NCBI GenBank assembly: GCA_017590115.1
Contig: JAGGNK010012559.1
Span: 1,198,370 to 1,262,369, forward strand
Source: Montifringilla adamsi
Lineage: Eukaryota; Chordata; Aves; Passeriformes; Passeridae
DNA: 64,000 bases
Reading direction: 5' to 3'
Each line of letters starts with the position of its first letter. Within the stretch, counting starts at the first letter, position 1. A program made the position numbers and the translations under genes. The notes below the pieces were generated by a model. That model did not search any database. It had not been told where the DNA came from and saw only the letters and a list, made by a program, of their open reading frames with translations. Shown here piece by piece: positions 10,206 through 21,414 of the stretch.

Positions 10206-11231
10206 CCTCCCCACGCACGCCGAAGCAGCTGGGGCTGCGTGAGTGAGGCTCAGCTGACGGCGAGCAGCGACAGTGGGCGCGGGGAGCGGGGCTGCGCATC
10301 CCCCGCTGCCAGCGCGGCTGCCGGGAACGGAACAGAAATACCTTATTTTTTTCCCAGAAGCTAAAGGTAAGGGAAGGTGGATGTTTCAGAGAGGGACCTG
10401 AACAGGGAAAGGAATCTGCTGGAAGAGTCTCCTCCCCGGGGGTGCCCGGGTCCTGTCCCCGCGGCTCCCCGGGGACAGCAGCTGCTCGGGCAGCCCCCTC
10501 GTTCTCACAGCCCTGCGCTGTGGATGTCACGGGGATATCAAAAATAAAGGAGCAGCTCTGGCTCTCGTCGGGGGAGCTGCAGCCTGGATGTGGCTGCGGT
10601 CACATTCCGTCCCCCGGCCAGCGGTGGGGCTGGTCCAGCGCAGCCAGCGGGAGCATCCCCCGCGTGGGAAGGAGCGCCCCGAGCACACCCACAGCCCCGG
10701 GGCAGAGGTTCCGCGGCTGGAGCAGCTTCTGGAGCCTGCCCGGGTCTCACCACGGCTGCAGCAGGCACAGGACGGGCGGCTCCCCTCCTGTTTGTGTCGT
10801 CCTGGACTTTTCCTGGTGCTTCCCCCAGGATCTGTAACCCACTGAGCCCAGGATGACCCCAAATAAATCACTCCTGACAGACCTTTCCCTCTCTGGGCAT
10901 TAAATCCAGCAGACAGTTAAATCCCTGCAGCCCCGGGGATGCTGCAGCCCCCTCAGGCTCATCCCCTCTGCAGCTGGAGCCGTGTCCTGCCTGTCCCTCC
11001 CGGCAGGGACCGCTCCCAGCTCCCTGGGTGCCTCTGCCGTGTCCCCAACACCCATCGTGGAGCAGCCTGGCGCCTTCCTGTGTCTTCCAGTGATTTTGCT
11101 GCTTGCAGGGCCCCAAGCTGACAGCTGATCCGATCTGAGTCACGCTCAGCGTGTGATCGGCTCTGACCCCCAGCGCTGCTGCTCCCCAGCTCCACCGGCT
11201 CCCTGTGCTCTGTTGGCTGTGTCCCTCAGGG
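10206..11231. promoter_or_regulatory. CpG-rich patches (possible distal promoter or enhancer)
   Basis: CpG clusters at about 10205-10340 (ctgacggcgagcagcgac, gggcgcggggagcggggc) and about 10570-10760 stand out from the surrounding CpG-poor DNA. They resemble a small CpG island. No transcript is visible. The rest of the stretch to 11231 holds nothing recognisable. Confidence 0.3.
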
Positions 11232-11462
11232 CCGGGGTTCGATGGGATCTTGGGAATTGGGAATTGTTCCCTGGCAGGCTGGGGAGGGGCTGGGCTGGAA
11301 TTGCCAGAGCAGCTGTGGCTGCCCCTGGATCCCTGGCAGTGGCCAAGGCCAGGCTGGACATTGGGGCTGGGAGCACCTGCAACAGTGGGAGGTGTCCCTG
11401 CCGTGGCAGGGGTGGGATGGGATGGGATTTCAGGTCTCTTCCCACCCAAACCCTTCTGTGAA
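11232..11462 (+). mobile_element. CR1 LINE 3' fragment (+)
   Basis: It matches the block order of the copy at 4556-4872, including gggaattgttccctggcagg and ccaaggccaggctggac, and ends at cttcccacccaaacccttctg. Confidence 0.85.
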
Positions 11463-11709
11463 GCCATAACTCTTTGCCTTTTCCAAAGGCAAAGTCTCAG
11501 TGAAGAAAATCACAAGATCCAGTCCCAGAAGGAACCTCCTGGAGCTCTGAGCATCAGCCCAGATTCATATTCCTGCCTGGCATTGTTTTTAATTGAGGAT
11601 GAGATAGATCCTAATATGATTTTGAACATCTGTGCAAATGGACAGGAAGGATTGCTGGAGCTTATTTGCTGCTGTGGACACTGGGAGAGGAGGTGGATGT
11701 GGCCACAGC

Positions 11710-12312
11710 TGAGCTGTTCCCCTTCCTGGGAACACCCTGAAACCCTGAGCTGTTCCTGTTCCCAGGAATTCCCTGAAACCCTGAGCTATTCCTGTTCCCA
11801 GGGATCCCCTAAATCCCAGGGACCTCCTGAATCCCTGAGCTGCTCCCCTTTCCCAGGAACTCTGGGCTGTGCCAGGGAGGACAGGCCTGACAGGACCCTG
11901 AATCCCTGAGCTATTCTCATTCCCGGAACACCCCAAATCCCTGTGCTGTTCCTCTTTCCAGGAACACTTTGAATCCCTGAGCTGTTCCCAGGAATTCCCT
12001 AAATCCCTGCACTGTTCCCAGGATCCCCTGAATCCCTGAGCCATTCCCCTTCCCAGGATCCCCTGAATCCCTAAACTGAACTGTTCCTAGGAATTCCCTG
12101 AAACCCTGAGCTATTCCCATTCCCAGGGACACCCTGAATCCCTGAGCTGTTCCCAGGAATTCCATGAATCCCTGAGCTATTCCCATTCCCAGGGACATCC
12201 TGAATCCCTGAGATGTTCCCAGGAATTCCCTGAATCCCTGAGCTATTCCCATTCCCAGGGACACCCTGAATCCCTGAGCTGTTCCCATTCCCAGGAATTC
12301 CTTCAATCCCAC
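11710..12312. repeat. Composite minisatellite
   Basis: About 600 bp of units built from ccctgaatccctgagctgtt, cccattcccagg and gaattccctgaa, about 30-50 bp each with variable length. Open frames here are products of the array. Confidence 0.9.
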
Positions 12313-13469
12313 ATGAGAGCTCCCGTGGCTGGACTGTCCATCTTGACGGCACGAAGAACCTGCCAGGCTTTCCTATGGTCTATCTCAAGTTGAAATCTAA
12401 ATAATTTCAGTATTTTGCCCTTTTTCTTTTGCTTCTGAGGAAATCTGGCTGCAGGATCTTTGTTCCCCACGTATTTTCCATGCTCTGAAGCACTTGGAAT
12501 ATAAAAATGGAGTGTGAATCATATCCTTGCTTTAAATAAAGCTCCTTCCATCCTTAAGGATGTGTTTGTCACTGATTGTGTGACTCCTGTGATTGAGCAG
12601 TGCTTAGAAGGAACAAAGCAGCCAATAATTATCCTGAAATTCCACCAAGGAGTGCTTTATTGAGGAAGAGATAATGAAAGGGGCAATGTTTGAGGGGAAG
12701 AAATAAAATTTTTTATTAAATCAAATTATAAAGATGGAAAATAAAGACTGGTTTTTAACCACAGCATGGAGTTTGGCCTTGGACGGTGGAAAATGTGAAA
12801 AACCCGATTTTTTCTCTCTATTCTATTTAATCTAAAGGTGTTCGTGAGTCACCCCTGCCTCCCTTCCATCCTCTCCCAGCCGAGCTGTCATGGCACTGTC
12901 ACAGTGGGACAATAAAAGTCATCTCCTCATCTGCCACGGGGGATGAATTGGGGAAATGATTTGTAGAACAGTGAAAAAAGGGAAATATTACCATTCCCTG
13001 CTGCAGATCCCATCTTCACCTTGTTGTTTTCCTGCTTTTCCTTAGGAGCCCTGGGCAGGGCTGGGTGATCCCACACATTGTGGCCTTTGGTGGCCTTTTC
13101 TCCACTCCAAAATGTCCCAACCCTTCCCAGACAATAAAAGTTTGGAGAGCTGGCCCTGGAGTCAGTGAACTTTCTCCAGTGCCTGTGGGATGCAGGACTC
13201 AGCTTTACCTGGTTCATGGAGCCTCTGGCATCTGAGTTCTGGGAATCACAGCTGCAGGAGACTCTTCTGTGCCATCCTCTGATGGGCAGAACCTGATTTT
13301 CCCTTCACTTTCCCATTTTATCCTGAAAATTCCTTTCTTTGAGCTATTCCTGGCCCCTTTCTCCTCCTGAGGGTGAAGAAATTGGGCAGAGAAGGGGGAT
13401 TTTGGTGGCACAGCTCTCACATTGTTTTGGGACCCTCTCCTGGGTCACAGGGGAGGGGCACGGTCCTGA
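12313..13469. other. Intergenic; AATAAA at 12535
   Basis: AT-richer unique sequence. tttaaataaagctcc at about 12533-12547 is a canonical polyadenylation hexamer, but no coding exon precedes it. A non-coding transcript is possible and not shown. Confidence 0.45.
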
Positions 13470-13625
13470 CAGCTCCTTTATTCAGGGAAGTGGAGTCACC
13501 ATCCCTGGAAGTGTTCAAAACCTGAGCAGACATTTCCTGCCACGGTTTAGGGGGAATGGTGGGACTCAAAGGTTGGACTTGATGATCTTGGAATGTCTTT
13601 TCCAGCCTTGATGTGATTCTGAATG
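13470..13625 (+). mobile_element. CR1 LINE 3' fragment (+)
   Basis: Diverged CR1 end: accatccctggaagtgttc, then ggttggacttgatgatcttgg, cttttccagcc and a gtgattctgaatg tail. Confidence 0.8.
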
Positions 13626-14194
13626 ATTTGGAACACTCCAGAAGTTCCCCTAAAATATTCTGTCCAACCACATCTTCAGGAGTTCTAGGACAGGCAGGAA
13701 TTCATTATGTCCCAAACATCCCTCCTTTCACATTCCCAGATAAATCAGATTTCCCCCCACAGTTCTGAAGGTCCAGTGTGGAGGACACCCAGCCACCAAT
13801 GTTCAGCAGAGCCTGGGAGACCTGGTTGGAATAGGAATTGAAATTCCAGCCATCCTGGTGTCCCGAGCAGGGATGGACCATGGAAGGTGGGGAAGATAAG
13901 AAGTGATTTCAGGTCGGGGAAGGAGCAGCCTGGAGGCTCTGACAGCACTGACACCTCCTGAGGACAGATGGAAGGTGCTCCACGACACACTGAGTGTCCC
14001 AGACCCATACTGCATGAGTGTCCCTTGGGAGAAGTCAAAAACAACCCCAAGGAAGATACTGGAAACATCTGGAACTGTGAGAAATGTCCCTGTCCCCAGG
14101 GGCGGGGGGGTGGCAGAGAGAATCTGAGGAAATCTGGGGTGGATTCCTGGGAAGGAGAGATCATGGGGACCCTCTGGAGAGCAATCCGTGTGCA
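13626..14194. other. Intergenic, no gene seen
   Basis: Unique-looking sequence before the 20-bp array. The apparent minus-strand frame running into it gets most of its length from the array. Confidence 0.6.
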
Positions 14195-14770
14195 AACACA
14201 TCCACCAACAAGGACACACATCCGTAAATAAACATGGACACACATCCATGAACGTGGACACACATCCGTGAATGGGGACACACATCCATGAACGTGGACA
14301 CACATCCATGGATATGGACACACATCCGTGAACATGGACACACATCCATGAACATGGACACACATCCATGGATATGGACACACATCCACGGATATGGACA
14401 CACATCCATAAACATGGGCACACATCCATGGATATGGACACACATCCATGGATATGGACACACGTCCATAAACATGGACACACAGCCATGAACGTGGACA
14501 CACATCCATGGATATGGACACACATCCATGAACATGGACACACATCCATGAACATGGGCACACATCCATGGATATGGACACACATCCATGCACATGGACA
14601 CAAAACCATGAATGTGGACACACATCCATAGTGGACACACATCCATGAACACGGACAGACATCATGAACATGGATACACAGCCATCAATATGGACACACA
14701 TCCATGAACAAGGACACACATCTGTAAATGTGGACACACATCCATGAATACGGACACACACGTGGATGTG
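14195..14770. repeat. 20-bp minisatellite
   Basis: About 28 copies of cacatccatgaacatggaca, with a gatat variant alternating with gaac. Several frames on both strands are open throughout because the 60-bp triple unit lacks stops. This is not coding. Confidence 0.96.
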
Positions 14771-16527
14771 GGCAGTTGTGCATGGATACAAACAAGCAGC
14801 CTGTCACCAGGAACCCCGCCACGAGTCTTCTTCCAGCAGCTCAAACACGGACACTGGCAAGGGACGAGTGACCCATCCCTCCACCAAAGGGGATGGATGT
14901 GTGGAGAGCCTCCAGACATGGAAAAGGCACAAACAAGGCCCTGATTTGGAGCATTTCCAGCAGCTGGCAGGACCCAGGCAGGGGATGCTGTGCTTGACCT
15001 CAGGAACAAACCTGCTGAGACCCAGCTGTTTGTGCTGGCAGTGCCATGGTTCCTTCCAGGGCCACCACATCCTTCCCAGGCCTCCTAGGCTATGGGGTGG
15101 CTCCAGGAAATCTCCTTTTCATCCATATCCGTGGCTCCTGAGTTCTCCAGACATTTCTCCCAGGCTCTCCCACTCCTCTGAGCAACTCAGCAGCTCTCTG
15201 GTGAGGGTGACAGCCAGGTTGTCCCAGCCCATGTGCAGATGGCTCAGGACAGGCCCAACAAGGCCAGTAGTTGTCCACAAACCAGCAAAACTGAATCCAT
15301 TCTTTCTCTGCCAATTTTGGGAAGTGGTTCTGGAGCCTCCACTGCTGCTCAGTGGTGAGGAAAAGCTTTGGAGTCTTGGAGAAGGTGAGAGGCTCATGAC
15401 TGGAGGTGTCAGGCCCCCTGTAGGGATGGGGACAGTCCTGTTCCTGTGGGAGGAGGCACTGGAGCACCTTCGTGCCCCAAACCAGGGCAAATCTCTCTAA
15501 AAATCCTTGTTCTCCCAAGGTTTGTGGGATGGGAATGGCTCCTCCCTGTTCCTCAGAGCTCTGCAGCAGACTGCTCCTGCACAGAAAATGGGGAGAAACC
15601 ATGGATTTGAGGGACTTTTTTCACCTTCCCATTCCATATCAGCAGCCCTGGAATAGCAGATGTGGCAGAAAACAACCTTGGTTATGCACGGGGTCCCTAT
15701 AAAGGTGATTTTGCTCTGTCACGTGCCACAGCCTGCCCTCATTTCAGTCACCCTGGGCTGGATTCCCCCCATGGAAAGGACAGGGAAGAAAGCATGGAGC
15801 TGTTTTGCCAGAAGATGAACTGACAGCTCGCTGTGCCTCTCCACAGTCCAGCTCCACATTTATCCTCCTCTCCCCATCCTGCTCTTCCCACGTGCAATCT
15901 GCTGCTCTGGAGCAATCCGGGTTTCCATGAAGCCCCTGGGGCAATGGGGAGGGAGCTGCTCCCCTTTGGTAGCCTCTTTTAGAGCTGGGTTCAAATGTCT
16001 GCTGCTCCTTTTCCCTTCTCAACTCGCCCCAGTCTCCAGGGATTTCAAGGTAACCTTTCCAACAGGGAGGAATTTTCCACCTAAACACTTCCTGACCTGA
16101 AATCACTTCTTATCTTCCCAGCAGAAAACATTATTTCCATAGAAGGTGCCTTTTCCCTCAGCAACTAAACCCCTTGAGCTCAGCTTCCAGAAAAGAGAGG
16201 TTTTATCCTGAACACTGAGCACCAATATTGGGTTTTTTTGCAAATAAAATTCCCCAGGATGTGTCCTGAGGGGCCCATCCTGGGAGTTTCCAACCCCCCA
16301 GTGAAGGCTGGGAGCCAGCAGCACATCAGCTCCCTGCAGAGCTGCTCAGCTCCTTCAAACCACCAGCACAGAGCTGGAGAGCCAAGGAATCCTCCCAATC
16401 CAGCCAGACTTGGCTGCCAGAGGGGGCTGAACTCATTCCTGGCGATGCTGTTGGCAGCTCTGCTTCCCTGGGATTTGTGGATCCAGCCCTGGAAAGGCTG
16501 GGGCTGACTAATGCCAAACACATGGGC
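14771..16527. other. Intergenic, no gene seen
   Basis: Mostly unique-looking sequence. A 170-residue minus-strand frame at 15090-15602 has no family resemblance or splice context. It may hold an old, unrecognisable repeat. Confidence 0.5.
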
Positions 16528-16578
16528 ATCCCTTCCCTTCCCTTCCCTTCCCTTCCCTTCCCTTCCCTTCCCTTCCCT
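16528..16578. repeat. (CCCTT)n microsatellite
   Basis: About ten pentamers of cttcc form a pure pyrimidine tract on the + strand. Confidence 0.97.
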
Positions 16579-16588
16579 TAAGACGGAG

Positions 16589-16697
16589 GATCAGGGCAGG
16601 GATGGGGATGAGGGCAGGGATGGAGGGTCAGGGCAGGGATGGGGATCAGGGCAGGGATGGAGGGTCAGGGCAGGGAGGGGGATCAGGGCAGGGATGC
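16589..16697. repeat. G-rich ~40-bp tandem repeat
   Basis: Units of ggcagggatggggatcaggg and ggcagggatggagggtcagg give closely spaced GGG runs on the + strand. Confidence 0.93.
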
Positions 16698-17464
16698 TCC
16701 ATCCTCTCCTCTGCTCCAGCAGCTCAGCCCAGCAGGACCAGCTGGCCCCGCACGAGGCTTGGCAGCAAATCCCAGGATCCCGGGCTAAAAGGAGCCTTTT
16801 CCAGGCCAGATGGAGGCAGGGATGGTGGCTGGTGGTGCTGTGGGCTGCCAGCAATGGCAGGGATAAACCTGGAGAAGGAAAACATGAAGGTTTCCCTTTG
16901 GACTGTGTGCCCCACTCTCTCCACCTCCAGACAGCCAGGCCTTGGAGCAGGGGTGTCCTGGGAGCAGCTGGAAGGGTTTTCTGTGCACATGGACATCTGC
17001 AGGGCCTCATTTGTGCCCACAGCCACAAGGACTGGAAGATTTCCAGGAAATCTGTTCCTACCCCAAGGAGTGCTTTGAAAAAGCCCCGAGGAGCTGTGGG
17101 GGGGCTGGTGGAGCAACTGGGGCCATCCAGGAGGGAAAACCAAGGTGTGAAACCAGGCCATGGCTTCCAGACAAGCCCTGGCAGCATTCAGAGGTTGGCT
17201 CTTTTGTGGATACAGTAGGGACGTTGATATTGTTAAACCTTTCCAGTGTGGAGTGATGGCAATGACCATTTCTGGAATAAAACAAAAAGGATTTTGCCCA
17301 ATCCTCTGTCCCCTGGTAGCTCCCAGCATGGGCTGCTGGGTTTCAGATGCCTTGTCCTGCAGAGCCAAATCCCCCTGGCAGAAGGTCTGTGACCTCAGGG
17401 ACAACATTCCCCCTCAAAGTCCCAAATCCCAAATCCATCTGCACAACCCTTTGTGTCCATGGTT
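16698..17464. other. Intergenic, no gene seen
   Basis: Unique-looking sequence. No domain-bearing frame is recognised. Confidence 0.55.
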
Positions 17465-17545
17465 GGAATAATAAAATCATTGAGGTGGGAAAATCCCTCC
17501 GAGCTCATCGAGCCCAACTGTTAACCCAGCCCTGCCAAGGCCAGA
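17465..17545 (-). mobile_element. CR1 LINE 3' tip (-)
   Basis: The sequence reads aataaaatcattgaggtggg, then agctcatcgagcccaact and ccagccctgccaaggccag, the reverse complement of a CR1 3' end. It lies about 30 bp from a + strand CR1. Confidence 0.75.
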
Positions 17546-17577
17546 ATCTCCAATCCTGGGCTTGGTTTTGGGTCCCT

Positions 17578-18052
17578 TCGGACAAGAAGGACCTGGAGGG
17601 GCTGGAGTGTCCAGGGAAGGGAATGGAGCTGGGAAGGGGCTGGAGCCCCAGGAGGGGCTGAGGGAGCTGGGAAGGGGCTCAGCCTGGAGAAAAGGAGGCT
17701 CAGGGGGGACCTTGTGGCTCTGCACAACTCCTGACAGGAGGGGACAGCCGGGGGGGTCGGGCTGTGCTCCAGGGAACAGGGACAGGAGGAGAGGGAACGG
17801 CCTCAGGCTGGGCCAGGGCAGGCTCAGGGTGGGCACAGCAGGAATTTCCCCATGGAAAGGGGGATCAGGCCTTGGCAGGGGCTGCCCAGGGAGGTTTGGA
17901 GTGCTCATCCCTGGAGGTGCCCAAGGAAGGGCTGGATGTGGCACTCAGAGCTCTGGGCTGGGGACAAGGTGGTGTCAGGTCACAGATTGGATGTGATGAT
18001 CCCAAAGGTCTTTTCCAGCCCAGCTGATTCAGGGATTCTGGGATTCTGTGAG
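17578..18052 (+). mobile_element. CR1 LINE 3' fragment (+)
   Basis: A 475-bp CR1 3' portion: gctcagcctggagaaaagga, then tgtggctctgcacaactcc, ggaatttccccatggaaag, cttttccagcccagc and the tail gggattctgggattctgtg. It contains no ORF. It is near-identical in its middle to the inverted copy at 18935. Confidence 0.9.
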
Positions 18053-18934
18053 GTCTCTGCTGGCAGCAGCTGCCTGAGGCAAAGCTGAGAGACAGCCTGG
18101 GCTTTGCTTCCCGACATGGAACACACTGTGCGAGACAGATCCTGGTGGGACTGAGGTTCACACATTCCCAAAGAAGTTTGGATGGAAGATCCAAGTGAGA
18201 TGACACTTTAACTGGAAATAACAGCAGCAGAGAAATCAACAAACTCCAGGCCTTGGAGCCTGTTCCTTCACTGCCATCAAATCCAGCGTATTCCTCTCAA
18301 ACTGTCTGGAGCAGAACATTGTTGTTTTTTTTTTTTTTTTTTTTTTTTTTTTCCCTTTTTTTTTTATCCCAGAAGACACCACCAGCAGTTTCTGGTTCAA
18401 ATTATGAGGCAATAAAACAAACCCCACCACGCTGCTGTTTGTTACTAATTATGGGGCTTGTGTTTTGGTGTCAGCAGCTCCCAGCTTCAATCCTCTGGCA
18501 GTAATAACAGTCCAAAAGCAATTCAGGTCAGATTTTACAAGCCTTTAAACACATTATCTTTGATTCCAGTCAAATCATCACTCCTGGATGATATTCCTAT
18601 AAGACACGACCAGCAGATGTTCCTGAGTGTGAATCCAGCTGTTTTCTCTGCTGATGTATGGACAGATGTGACTTTATCATTAATCTTATCCCATGTCCAG
18701 AGGTGAAATTCGAATTTTGGGAGGCAGGATGGCAGCAGAAGTGGACCCAGCAGGGTATTTAGACAGGAGGTAAGAAGGGGCTGGTCTCATATGATGGGAG
18801 TGGTGGCACTGGATGTTTCCAAGGATAAAATGCCCTGGAACCCTCAGGAACCCAAGGTGGCTTTAGGAGGGGTCACAGAGTCCAGCTGGACACTGGACAT
18901 GGGTCAGAAGGGCCAGATTCTGATGCCTTTATGG
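18053..18934. other. Spacer between inverted CR1 copies; poly-T tract
   Basis: Contains T28 at 18325-18352, CCC, then T10 to 18365. The rest is unique-looking and non-coding. Confidence 0.7.
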
Positions 18935-19376
18935 AATTATAAAATCATCAGTGTTGGAAAAGACATTTGAGATCATCAAGTCCAACCTTTAACTCAGCCC
19001 TGCCAAGGCCAGCACTGCCCCTGTCCCCAAGCGCCACATCCACAGGGCTGTCAAATCCCTCCAGGGATGGGGATCCACCCCTGCCCTGGGCAGCTGTGCC
19101 AGGGCTGGACAGCCCTTTCCATGGAGAATTCTTCCCAAAAATCGACCCTGAGCCTGCCCTGGCCCAGCCTGAGGCCGTTCCCTCTCCTCCTGTCCCTGTT
19201 CCCTGGAGCACAGCCCGACCCCCCCGGCTGTCCCCTCCTGTCAGGAGTTGTGCAGAGCCACAAGGTCGCCCCTGAGCCTCCTTTTCTCCAGGCTGAGCCC
19301 CTTCCCAGCTCCCTCAGCCTCTCCTGGGGCTCCAGCCCCTTCCCAGCTCCCTCAGCCTCTCCTCACAGGACTGCAG
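18935..19376 (-). mobile_element. CR1 LINE 3' fragment (-)
   Basis: It starts with the complement of the CR1 tail (attataaaatcatcagtgtt) and runs through ctgaggccgttccctctcc and agcctccttttctccaggc. It is 5'-truncated. An internal tandem of cccttcccagctccctcagcc lies near 19300-19360. Confidence 0.9.
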
Positions 19377-19421
19377 AACATTCCAGCAATGAGAGCTGCT
19401 GCCCCTGTGAATCCCAGAATT

Positions 19422-19555
19422 CTGGAATGATTTGGGTTGGAAGGGACCTTCAATCCCATCCAGTGCCACCCCTGCCATGGCAGGGACACCTTCCAGTATC
19501 CCAGGCTGCTCCAAGCCCCATCCAACCTGGCCTTGGGCACTGCCAGGGATGCTGA
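19422..19555 (-). mobile_element. CR1 LINE 3' fragment (-)
   Basis: gatttgggttggaagggacc, then ccatggcagggacacctt and ccaacctggccttgggcact: the reverse complement of the 4556-type CR1 end. Confidence 0.88.
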
Positions 19556-20756
19556 AGATGTGAAGGAACTCATCTGACTGCTGCCAGTCACAGGGAGAAG
19601 CAGCAATCCTGGAGGCAGTGAGGACTGGGAGAGCACAGCTGGAAAGAGTCACCTGGAGGAGGAATATCTCATGTTGGGCTCTGAGCAGCTTCCCAAGTTG
19701 CCAGAAGGATTCGGTATCTGGAGTCACATCAGGACAGCAGCCCTGGCTATGGAGGGAGCTTTATTTGCAGCTCCAGCAGGAAACTTCCACTTTGACACTG
19801 CTGATTTCACTGCTGCTCCCCTCACCCGCAGGATACGGAGTGTCAGACTGGAGGTGTTTGCAGATGAGAGATAACAACTGTCGGAAAATTAAATCAGGAG
19901 TGCTTAGAAAGTGTTCTTGGAGCTGCAGAGCCAAGCCAGCTGTGCCTGCCTCACCTGGGAAGCACAGTGGGAGCTGATAAAATCTTGCTGTTTCACCCAG
20001 CAACAGGTCCTGGAGGGAAATTGTCACCTGGCCAGGGAGGAGGAAGCTGCCCTTGGAGCCAGGAAAAGCAGGGGCAGGTTTCAAGAGGCACGGAGGCCTC
20101 GCCAGGCCTTTGATGTGTGTTTGCAGTGTGTGTGCCAACAGCTGTGCTCCCAAAAAAAGCTGCTGTGCCTCCTTGTGTTTTGTTTGGATCCGTCAGGTCA
20201 GGAGGAGGGGAAGGGATTGAGGAGGCCTCGAAGCTCGTTCAAGCTCTGCTGGGTTCCCCCAACCCCAAATCAGGTGGGTAGAGGGAGAAAGCCCACAAAC
20301 AAACAGATGGAAAAAAAAACCACCCCAACCCTCATGGTTTCTTAGGACAGGAGAGCCAGCAGGGAATTCTGTTCCTGTCCTGAGCTCATCCCCCAGTGTG
20401 GCCAGCTGGATGAGAGAGGGTACCCTCCCCTCTGCCCCACTCAGGTGAGACCCCCACCTGCAGAGCTGCCTCAGCCCCGGGACCAACATCAGGAGGACCT
20501 GGAGCTGCTGGAGAGAGCCTGGAGGAGTCCACGGAGCTGCTGCAGGGCTGGAGCCCCTCTGGAGCCAGGCTGGAGAGCTGGGGGTGCTGCCCTTGTTCCC
20601 TTTCAACCCAAACCATCCCATGAGTACAAAACACTCCCCATGCCGGGCTCCCTTCCTGCCTATCCAAAGGCAAACAGCACAGCAATCCCAGACAGGATCA
20701 TTTAGTTTTTTTCCTTAAACAGATAGACAGCTCAACTTGCTCTTTCCCTTTCCCCA
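19556..20756. other. Intergenic, no gene seen
   Basis: Unique-looking sequence bordering the LTR cluster. No coding evidence. Confidence 0.55.
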
Positions 20757-21040
20757 GTGTGAGATACGACCACTCACTTTTAAAATTTTAAAGGTTTATT
20801 AAACCTTAACAAAAAATGCAACAAAAGGACTAAATAAGGAAAAATTACAGTGCTGGGAGCCACCCTGACTATCAGCCACAGTCTCCTCTTCAAAATGGAT
20901 GCTCCACCTTTTATACTTCTAGCTGCTCCTAAAGTCTTGTCAGGTTAACTCCTTCCTTGCTGTCCAGTGGTGGAGCTCACTTTCTTACACCTTGGTTGGT
21001 GGTCAGGTGCTGCCATAGTAATGAGCCAGCCCTCCCCAAA
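20757..21040 (-). mobile_element. LTR-like element A (-)
   Basis: Read on the minus strand, it has a TATA-like agtataaaaggtggagc near 20910-20925, then ggtttaataaacctt (AATAAA) about 120 bases downstream, and ends near gtggtcgtatctcaca. Promoter, short transcribed segment, polyadenylation signal and a CA end are the layout of a retroviral LTR. No internal viral coding region is adjacent. Confidence 0.55.
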
Positions 21041-21414
21041 TGTGGCATTCACATTCTCTGAACAGAGACAGACATAATTCTCTCTCAAGACTTTTCCTAG
21101 AGAAGCACAAAGAGAAGAAGAGAAAATGATTCTTATCTCTACTTACTACTCCTGCTGTTTTTACACATGTGGAATGTGTTAAGAAGATTGTTTACCTAAA
21201 GTAATTTGTCAGTTAGATTCTACTAAAAATTGTTTGTTTCCTAGACTAATTAACTCAAAACTGTTTCAGCTGTCTCAGACAGTCACTGGTTTTTCTTTAG
21301 TATCTCTTTTAGTATAGTACCTCTTTAGTATCGTTATGATATAGTACTAATGTAATATAGTATAGTTTTAATAAAACAATTGTTCAACATTGTAAATCAC
21401 AGAGTCAGATACCA
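21041..21414 (+). mobile_element. Solo-LTR-like element B (+)
   Basis: It begins tgtggcattcacattctctg and has AATAAA at 21370-21375. It is the reverse complement counterpart of the elements at 38374 and 42009, sharing tcttatctctacttactactcctgctg-like, cagctgtctcagacagtcac and ctctttagtat blocks. No gag, pol or env coding sequence is present. A target-site duplication was not confirmed. Confidence 0.75.

Noticed and set aside
14195..14770. Possible CRISPR-like array from regular spacing
   Set aside because: Units are contiguous 20-mers with no unique spacers, and the genome is a vertebrate's. It is a minisatellite.
13745..14791. 348-residue minus-strand open frame rich in Cys, His and Val
   Set aside because: Most of it is translation of the 20-bp minisatellite, whose 60-bp super-unit has no stop. 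Frames on both strands are open equally.
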